Part shown: positions 1-4,574 of the stretch, piece by piece | Layout: every line of letters begins with the position of its first letter | Position numbering within the stretch: position 1 is the first letter of the stretch | Source of the DNA: Anaerolineae bacterium | Lineage (GTDB): Bacteria; Chloroflexota; Anaerolineae; UBA4142 | Assembly: GCA_027457205.1 (NCBI GenBank) | Contig: DAIDTM010000162.1 | Coordinates: forward strand, 1-8,553 | DNA: 8,553 nucleotides | Direction of reading: 5' to 3' | The notes under the pieces: generated by a model | What the model was told of the DNA's origin: nothing | Databases searched by the model: none | The model's input: the letters and a program-made list of their open reading frames with translations, nothing else | Position numbers and translations under genes: made by a program

Positions 1-1312
1 CAAATGCGTGCAATGCTGGATGGCGGTTTTGCCTGGTTACGCCGACGCCCTGATCTCCTCTTGAATTGCTTTCACGCGGCAGGTTTATCTGTAAACCAAC
101 TTTGGTTAGATTGAGTAATTTATCTCTGTCAATATAATTACCATTATCAACTAACGCTTCGCGGATTCTTATAATTCCTCCGCCTTGTCTTTGGTTGAGA
201 CGTGTCCTGCTTATGGTTTTAATTATTAAATTATTCCTTTGATATTTAGGGTGCAAGGGCTTGGGCGATGATAATAATTCATCCGCTGAGTACGGACTGG
301 TTCCTGGATTTGTAAATTCGATATATTCATTCTCAATGGAAATTAATGCAAGATCATCGACAGAATAGTCCCTGTGAATTACAAAATTAACCATTGCCTC
401 AACTATTGCGGTTTGGGGATATTTTGCAACCTTCTTTGGTCTTCCTAGGTCGTCACGTTCGAGCGGGTCTTCCCATGTATCTATCCATAACTCACTAAGA
501 TAATCATGAAGTTCTTTGATGATCGCAGTTAGACATTTTCCATTTAAAATTCTTAATTTCGTAGGTGAATATCTATTGTCTTCAAGCATTACATCTGTAT
601 GATGCCCAATTGGCAGTCTTTCTGTCGGACCAAAAAGCATAGCACCCACAATTGAAAAATTTAGTCCATCTTTTGTTGGACCAACTAATGTCCAACTTTT
701 GAGAGTAAGAATTAATCGATCTTCATCTAACCCAACTAATTCGTCGCACAGATCAACGAAATAAGAAATGGCTTCTAAGTTTCTTTCTCCCCACCTGATG
801 GATGTAATATTTTCCGTTTCTAAAGTGTCAGTAAATTGGTGGTTATTTGTATTAATTGTATTTTTCTTAACGTGTTTTCCAATTGACGCGACAACTTTTG
901 AAGCCAAGTTATCTGGCGATGTGAAATACTCAGGCGTATGTTCGGCTGTGGCTTTTGCTTTGAATTTCTTGATTTTTGTCAGACTTTCATCCATCTTCTT
1001 TGGCGGCCAATCGTAATCTTCATTGACCACAAAGACCAGAATGGGTATTTTCCTTGACGCTGCATGAAGATATTCCTGCTCGGTTACAGAAACCTTTGAA
1101 CCCGTTGGCACCGTGCCATAGCGATAAGCATAGATACCGACAAGGACATCGCATTTATCAAGTTCATCCAAAGATGCTTTTGTTGGTTCTTCGTCGCGTG
1201 CGCCAAAAATTTCCATGTGGTCAACTTCTTCACCCATTGTGCGAAGTGAGTTGACTACCGCCTTGCGATGTTCGATCAGGTCAAGGTAAGTGGAGGAGAG
1301 AAAGACTTTCAT
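1..1312 (-). CDS. DUF4062 / RecG-C-like GHKL ATPase fusion protein, 3' end beyond window
   Basis: This frame is open from an ATG at 1312 to the left edge (about 437 residues, no stop), so the C-terminus is not seen. Residues 1 to about 145 form a DUF4062 domain: it begins MKVFLSSTYLDLIEHR, then has CDVLVGIYAYRYG (54-66) and SVTEQEYLHA (75-84). DUF4062 has a flavodoxin/TIR-like fold and often heads multidomain signalling or conflict proteins. The middle (about 155-240) resembles the linker that usually follows an AlbA_2 (Schlafen-type) domain. From about residue 300, EAMVNFVIHRDYS, EFTNPG and RQGGGIIRIREAL are hallmarks of the HATPase_c_4 (RecG C-terminal-like) domain, with the N-box asparagine kept. 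DUF4062 therefore sits where AlbA_2 is usual. The gene is much more AT-rich than its neighbours, which suggests transfer. It starts 18 bp after the GntR stop in the same frame; an ATG at 1330 is an alternative start. A defence or regulatory role is inference. Confidence 0.85.
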   Translation of the reverse strand, partial: MKVFLSSTYLDLIEHRKAVVNSLRTMGEEVDHMEIFGARDEEPTKASLDELDKCDVLVGIYAYRYGTVPTGSKVSVTEQEYLHAASRKIPILVFVVNEDYDWPPKKMDESLTKIKKFKAKATAEHTPEYFTSPDNLASKVVASIGKHVKKNTINTNNHQFTDTLETENITSIRWGERNLEAISYFVDLCDELVGLDEDRLILTLKSWTLVGPTKDGLNFSIVGAMLFGPTERLPIGHHTDVMLEDNRYSPTKLRILNGKCLTAIIKELHDYLSELWIDTWEDPLERDDLGRPKKVAKYPQTAIVEAMVNFVIHRDYSVDDLALISIENEYIEFTNPGTSPYSADELLSSPKPLHPKYQRNNLIIKTISRTRLNQRQGGGIIRIREALVDNGNYIDRDKLLNLTKVGLQINLPRESNSRGDQGVGVTRQNRHPALHAF

Positions 1313-1330
1313 AGTTGTTCTCATTTGCAT

Positions 1331-2077
1331 CTAGTGCGCGCTGTTCGGTGCGCCCACACGACGAATCACGTGGAAATGAAAATAACCCGGCACGAAATAA
1401 CTCTGCGAGTAGTCGATCACGCGCCCGTCGCGCGTGAACAGTTGCGCGGCGAGTTTGTGCAGCGGCTCGCCCGGTTGCAGATTCAACTGGCGCGCGATCG
1501 TCTTGTTCGCTGATTCGATCATGATATCGGTACGCGAGTGGCTCAGCGGCAAATCGCCGCGGCGGATCAAGAGATCGAGCACCGAGCCGCGAAAATTGCG
1601 GTCGAGGTCTTGGCGTTGCAGAACGGTCGTGGGGACCACGTCGACTAGAAACGCAATCGGCAGTTTGCCGGTCATGATGACGCGCGCGATAGAGAGGACC
1701 GGAGTTTCGTCGGCGACTTGCAAGCACGCGGCTTCGGCGGCGGTGGCAGGGCGCTGCTCGATCATCGGTTCGCCCATCCGCGTTTTCAAGTCGATGCGCC
1801 GCGCCAGCGTCTCCAGACTCTCCAGCTGTTCCAAGCCCGCGTCGATCTTGGGCTGCGGGACGACAAACGTGCCGACGCCGTGTTTGCGGGTGACGACGCC
1901 GCGCTGTTCGAGTTGGGACAATGCTTCCCGAATGGTCGCGCGGCTAACGGCAAAGTGCTGGCTCAGCTCTGTCTCGGACGGCAACATGCCATTGCCCCGA
2001 GCCAGATTGCCGGCGTCGATGCCTGTGAGGATTTCTTGAACGACTTGGCGCGCGAGAGGAATACTTTTGCGAACCAT
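1331..2077 (-). CDS. GntR-family transcriptional regulator, HutC/UTRA type
   Basis: This is a DNA-binding regulator of 248 residues from the ATG at 2077. Residues about 5-71 form the GntR winged helix; LPSETELSQHFAVSRATIRE followed by ALSQLEQRGVVTRKHGVGTFV is diagnostic. Residues about 90-240 fit the UTRA effector domain, which binds small molecules such as sugars, organic acids or urocanate in HutC relatives. A longer frame from a TTG at 2122 was rejected because that codon lies at the predicted transcription start inside a palindromic operator. The Shine-Dalgarno signal before 2077 is weak. The gene lies downstream of the ygeY-type gene but has its own promoter, and it is followed at once by the DUF4062 gene in the same frame. 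Autoregulation is inferred from the palindrome. Whether it also controls the hydrolase or the molybdenum hydroxylase cannot be seen: no second full copy of the palindrome was found. Confidence 0.9.
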   Translation of the reverse strand: MVRKSIPLARQVVQEILTGIDAGNLARGNGMLPSETELSQHFAVSRATIREALSQLEQRGVVTRKHGVGTFVVPQPKIDAGLEQLESLETLARRIDLKTRMGEPMIEQRPATAAEAACLQVADETPVLSIARVIMTGKLPIAFLVDVVPTTVLQRQDLDRNFRGSVLDLLIRRGDLPLSHSRTDIMIESANKTIARQLNLQPGEPLHKLAAQLFTRDGRVIDYSQSYFVPGYFHFHVIRRVGAPNSAH

Positions 2078-2108
2078 CAGCTGCTTTGCTTGAAAATTGG
2101 TCAGATTA

Positions 2109-2125
2109 CAGTCGTCTGACAACTG
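2109..2125. promoter_or_regulatory. Palindromic operator candidate for the GntR regulator
   Basis: The 17-bp sequence CAGTCGTCTGACAACTG is a near-perfect inverted repeat with an odd centre. Seven of eight base-pair positions match (CAGT, GTC, then GAC, ACTG); only one symmetric pair differs. It starts 3 bp downstream of the TATAAT box and so covers the expected transcription start of the GntR gene, which is where a repressor would block initiation. GntR-family operators are typically short palindromes with GT...AC half sites, which fits. That the GntR protein binds here is inference. Confidence 0.7.
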
Positions 2126-2127
2126 AA

Positions 2128-2155
2128 ATTATATCAAAATGCGGGAAATTGTCAA
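2128..2155 (-). promoter_or_regulatory. Consensus sigma-70-type promoter for the GntR gene
   Basis: Read on the minus strand, TTGACA (2155-2150) is followed after 16 bp by TATAAT (2133-2128). Both hexamers match the housekeeping consensus exactly. Transcription should start near 2121, giving a leader of roughly 45 nt before the ATG at 2077. The -35 box lies next to the hairpin repeat that follows the ygeY-type gene, so the regulator can be transcribed separately from the hydrolase. Confidence 0.82.
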
Positions 2156-2158
2156 TTC

Positions 2159-2212
2159 ATCCACGAATCACGCGAATAAAAATATTAGTGCAGATTCGCG
2201 TAATTCGTGGAT
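2159..2212. repeat. Palindromic hairpin repeat at the ygeY/GntR boundary
   Basis: Two 19-nt arms, 2159-2177 and 2194-2212, are inverted copies differing at one position, around a 16-nt AT-rich loop. The arm motif ATCCACGAATYACGCGAAT resembles short dispersed palindromes common in some bacterial genomes; that comparison is from memory. The right arm lies inside the ygeY-type gene and encodes most of its last eight residues. On the minus strand the stem is not followed by a run of T, so it is not a standard rho-independent terminator, though it could slow polymerase or protect the mRNA 3' end. Confidence 0.8.
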
Positions 2213-3420
2213 AGGATTTTGGGCAGCAGCGCATACCACTCCGTCGCGCGCACCACATCGTCAACGCGGATGTGCTCGTCCACCGTGTGCACCACGTCTT
2301 CTTCGCCCGGACCAAAGCCAACCGATGGAATGCCGGCGGCGCCCGCCCAGTACGCGCCGTTCGTCGAAAAGTTCCATTTGCCGGTTGTCGTATCCATATC
2401 CAGCGCGCGTGACGCTTCGACGGCGGCGCGCACGAACGGATGCGATTCCTCGAATGTCCACACCGGAAAGACTTGCTCGTGCTCGCGCACGTAGCCGTTG
2501 TAAGATGGCTGCGCGTATCGCAGAATTTCGATTTCGAAATCTTGCGACGGCAGCAACGCGCGCACTTGCTCCAACGCCTGCTGCGCGGTCTCGCCGCGCG
2601 TCAAACGCCGATCCAGTACGATCGAGCAGCGATCGGGCACGACGTTGAGCGAGCCGGCGCGTGTCTCGATGTGCGTCGCGACAATCGAGCCGCGCCCGAG
2701 AAATGGATCGTTCGGCAACCGCGCGTCGAGTTCCGGAATTGCGCGCAGCAAATCCGCCATTTTGTACAGCGCGTTGTCGCCTAGCCAGTGCGACGCGCCG
2801 TGCGCGCTGCGCCCGCGCGCGGTCACGCGAAATTCGACGCGCCCTTTATGTCCGCGCACAACACGCAGATTCGTCGGCTCGCCGATGACGACGAAGTCCG
2901 GACGGACGCGTTCTTCTTCCGCGAACACCTGCGCCGACAAGCCCTCGCACCACTCCTCAATCGATCCGAAGTAGTACGCGGTGAAGCCGTCGAGCAAGCC
3001 AAGGTCGTGCGCGATTTTCAAGCCGTAGATCATCGGCGGCGTCGAACCCTTTTCGTCTACCGTGCCGCGCCCGTACATCACGCCGTTTTCGATTGCGCCG
3101 CTGAACGCGCCGTGCTTACACTCGCGCTCATCGCCGACGCCGACCGTATCGAGGTGCGAGTCGTACAGTAGCACTCGCTCGCTGTAGCGAGCGCGTTCGC
3201 CGCCGATCCGCGCGACGATGTCGCCGTACGGCGCGTAGTGGATGTCGGCAAAGCCGAGCGCGCGCAGCTCGCGCTCGACACGCGCGGCAACGTCGCGGAT
3301 GTTGCCGTCGTAGCTTGGAATCGCGACAATGTCGCGCAGAAAAGAAATGATCGCGTCGCGGTGGGCAGCGACGTGAGGGCGGATGGTTTCTAAGACGGCT
3401 TTTTCCAAAGTTTGTTCCAC
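2185..3420 (-). CDS. ygeY: YgeY-type M20 family metallohydrolase (selenium-metabolism-linked)
   Basis: This is a 411-residue zinc-dependent amidohydrolase/peptidase of the M20 family, presumably cytoplasmic (no signal peptide). The metal-site motifs are all present: DSHLDT (H89, D91), GRGTVDEKG (bridging D122), the glutamate pair E155-E156, IGEPTN (E181) and HTVDEH (H378). The DTVGVGD stretch and the EEWCEG...RPDFVVIGEPTN...RGHKGRVE series resemble YgeY, the family linked to selenium-dependent molybdenum hydroxylases and found in anaerobic purine/urate degradation clusters. The molybdenum hydroxylase of that class lies about 1.1 kb away on the same strand, which supports the call. The start is a GTG with no clear Shine-Dalgarno; the true start could be slightly different. 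The last eight residues come from a hairpin repeat and are probably not ancestral. The substrate is unknown; ArgE/DapE/carboxypeptidase-like M20 enzymes are the alternative. Confidence 0.85.
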   Translation of the reverse strand: MEQTLEKAVLETIRPHVAAHRDAIISFLRDIVAIPSYDGNIRDVAARVERELRALGFADIHYAPYGDIVARIGGERARYSERVLLYDSHLDTVGVGDERECKHGAFSGAIENGVMYGRGTVDEKGSTPPMIYGLKIAHDLGLLDGFTAYYFGSIEEWCEGLSAQVFAEEERVRPDFVVIGEPTNLRVVRGHKGRVEFRVTARGRSAHGASHWLGDNALYKMADLLRAIPELDARLPNDPFLGRGSIVATHIETRAGSLNVVPDRCSIVLDRRLTRGETAQQALEQVRALLPSQDFEIEILRYAQPSYNGYVREHEQVFPVWTFEESHPFVRAAVEASRALDMDTTTGKWNFSTNGAYWAGAAGIPSVGFGPGEEDVVHTVDEHIRVDDVVRATEWYALLPKILSTNYANLH

Positions 3421-3602
3421 ATAAATCGCGTATTATTTTCTCGTTGCGCTCCACAATCTTCAGCAGCTTTTTTAGCTTCAACTTCCTCGAAAACATGAAA
3501 CGAACCAACTCTGGTTCGGAAAACAAGATAAGGCGTACCTGATGTGCCCGTAAACGTGTGCATTTCGAATCCAAGCCCTTTTCTCTTCGTTTTAGATTTC
3601 AT
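3390..3602 (-). CDS. Hypothetical 70-residue AT-rich reading frame
   Basis: I do not recognise this frame. It starts with ATG 36 bp after clpS, with AGAGG placed 8 bp upstream, and ends 31 bp inside the ygeY-type gene. The product is basic at both ends (MKSKTKRKG at the start), has a possible small beta-rich core (TPYLVFRTRVGSFHVFEE) and no membrane segment. Its codons (AAA, AGA, GTT) are AT-richer than those of clpS and ygeY, so it may be a recent arrival or merely non-coding leader. A perfect hairpin (7-bp arms 3501-3507 and 3512-3518, 4-nt loop) lies inside it. The good ribosome-binding site argues for translation; the odd composition and the overlap with ygeY argue against. If it is real, it could couple translation into ygeY. 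Confidence 0.4.
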   Translation of the reverse strand: MKSKTKRKGLGFEMHTFTGTSGTPYLVFRTRVGSFHVFEEVEAKKAAEDCGAQRENNTRFMWNKLWKKPS

Positions 3603-3637
3603 AGGAGATTCCTCTCTTTGAAATTCGATTTGATCGC

Positions 3638-3940
3638 TTATCCCTCCGGTTCCACCGTAAACTTGAGCGGATAGCCGGCTGCCCGCGCAAGGGTATGGGC
3701 GCGTGCGACGCGCAACCGCGCCTCCTCTTTCGGGTACGTGGCGACGTAGGCGACGCCTTTCGTGTGCGCGGCAAGCATCACCGACTCGGCGCGATCAAAC
3801 AGCAATTCAAACACGGATTGCAAAACTTGGACGACAAAATCCATCGGCGTCACATCGTCGTTGTGAATTAGCACGCGATAGGGCGGCTCCAACTCTTCCG
3901 CGACGAGGAATTCAATTTTCGGTTGTGCGGGCGCGATCAA
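3638..3940 (-). CDS. clpS: ATP-dependent Clp protease adaptor ClpS
   Basis: ClpS delivers N-degron proteins (bulky N-terminal residues) to the ClpA/ClpC unfoldase for degradation by ClpP. This 100-residue protein is the usual length. The core runs from about residue 19: YRVLIHNDDVTPMDFVVQVL carries the NDD motif (N27-D28-D29) that holds the substrate amino terminus and M33 near the pocket gate. MLAAHTKGVAYVATYP follows with the conserved histidine H59, and the protein ends PLKFTVEPE, typical for the family. The start is TTG; a full AGGAGG at 3947-3952, 6 bp upstream, decides it. An ATG at 3956 is out of frame. clpS stands alone here without clpA. It is divergent from the SHOCT-domain gene. 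Confidence 0.93.
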   Translation of the reverse strand: MIAPAQPKIEFLVAEELEPPYRVLIHNDDVTPMDFVVQVLQSVFELLFDRAESVMLAAHTKGVAYVATYPKEEARLRVARAHTLARAAGYPLKFTVEPEG

Positions 3941-4021
3941 TCGAATCCTCCTTCATCGCGTTGTCGGAAAAATGCCATCAGATTCTCATCTTTCCTTCAC
4001 GAAATTTTCATCATCGGGCGC

Positions 4022-4027
4022 TATAAT
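4022..4027 (+). promoter_or_regulatory. -10 box for the SHOCT-domain gene
   Basis: A perfect TATAAT lies 31 bp upstream of the ATG at 4059. No good -35 hexamer occurs at 16-18 bp spacing; TTCACG at 3996-4001 is 20 bp away and weak. This may be a promoter that needs an activator or another sigma factor. The position shows that an ATG at 3972 in the same frame would lie upstream of transcription. Confidence 0.5.
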
Positions 4028-4058
4028 GGCGTCTGGAATTCTGAAAGGAGATGCTCCG

Positions 4059-4460
4059 ATGAGCAAAAAAGCATGGCTTGTCTTAATCGGTATGGCAGCC
4101 GTCGTCATTGTCCTTTTCGTCGTGGGTCTCTATTTCCTGGCGGGACATGGCTACGGTTTGGGTTATAGAATGCTCGGACGCGGAATGATGTACGGCTTAC
4201 CTTTGACTCGTGGAGGTGGAATCGTGTTTGGCTTTCCTTTTATCGGCGCAATAGGAATGTTCCTATTCTGGCTGCTGATTATCGTAGGCGTCGTGTGGTT
4301 CCTGAGCGCCCTGTTGTCACCCAGACCCAGCGCGGCAGCCGCTAGTACGCCCGCGCTGCCGGCGAGCGAGTCGCCGCTCGATATTCTCAAGCGCCGCTAC
4401 GCCAAGGGCGAGATCACCAAAGAACAGTTCGAAGAAATGAAGAATACGCTCGGTTCGTAA
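4059..4460 (+). CDS. Small two-helix membrane protein with C-terminal SHOCT domain
   Basis: The protein has 133 residues. Hydrophobic segments at about 6-28 and 62-86 are likely transmembrane helices joined by a glycine-rich loop (HGYGLGYRMLGRGMMYG). A flexible Ala/Ser/Pro linker (88-104) leads to a SHOCT domain at 105-131 (PLDILKRRYAKGEITKEQFE with EMKNTL), a short helical module found at the ends of many bacterial membrane and oligomerising proteins. The start at 4059 is supported by AAGGAG 8 bp upstream and by the -10 box at 4022-4027; a longer version from 3972 is excluded by both. It is the only clearly supported plus-strand gene here, faces away from clpS and ends at a strong terminator. 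The function is unknown; membrane anchoring and self-association are the usual guesses for the domain. Confidence 0.85.
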   Translation: MSKKAWLVLIGMAAVVIVLFVVGLYFLAGHGYGLGYRMLGRGMMYGLPLTRGGGIVFGFPFIGAIGMFLFWLLIIVGVVWFLSALLSPRPSAAAASTPALPASESPLDILKRRYAKGEITKEQFEEMKNTLGS

Positions 4461-4464
4461 GGAA

Positions 4465-4523
4465 CGCGCCAGCCGATTTTCGGCGCGCTGCACCCAATCA
4501 CGTCCGCGCCTTTCCAGCGGACG
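4465..4523. repeat. Two short GC-rich hairpins between convergent genes
   Basis: Directly after the SHOCT gene stop, CGCGCC (4465-4470) pairs with GGCGCG (4482-4487), and CGTCCGC (4501-4507) pairs with GCGGACG (4517-4523). Neither is followed by a T run. Together with the terminator at 4531 they make three hairpins in about 100 bp, likely a transcription barrier or 3'-end stabiliser. Confidence 0.6.
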
Positions 4524-4530
4524 CTCTGGA

Positions 4531-4574
4531 CAGACCTTCCGCGTCTTTGACCCGGAAGGTCTGCTGTTTATTTC
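4531..4574 (+). terminator. Rho-independent terminator of the SHOCT-domain gene
   Basis: A perfect 11-bp inverted repeat, CAGACCTTCCG (4531-4541) and CGGAAGGTCTG (4553-4563), surrounds an 11-nt loop. On the plus strand it is followed by the T-rich tract TGTTTATTTCTT. No T run follows on the minus side, so it acts mainly for plus-strand transcripts. The T tract overlaps the stop codon of the convergent molybdenum hydroxylase gene, giving a very compact tail-to-tail junction. Confidence 0.85.

Noticed and set aside
1..114. Plus-strand open frame at the left edge ending in TGA at 112-114
   Set aside because: It is short and antisense to the DUF4062-ATPase frame, whose domain motifs are certain down to about position 100; it could matter only if the composition junction at the edge is real.
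1281..2119. Long overlapping frames on both strands over the GntR gene
   Set aside because: Arg/Ser/Ala-rich translations with no domain are typical shadows of a GC-rich gene.
2078..2122. N-terminal extension of the GntR protein from a TTG at 2122
   Set aside because: The TTG lies at the predicted transcription start and within the palindromic operator; family homology begins only after the ATG at 2077.
3972..4058. 29-residue longer start for the SHOCT-domain protein
   Set aside because: The TATAAT box lies inside this stretch, and the ATG at 4059 has its own Shine-Dalgarno followed directly by a membrane segment.
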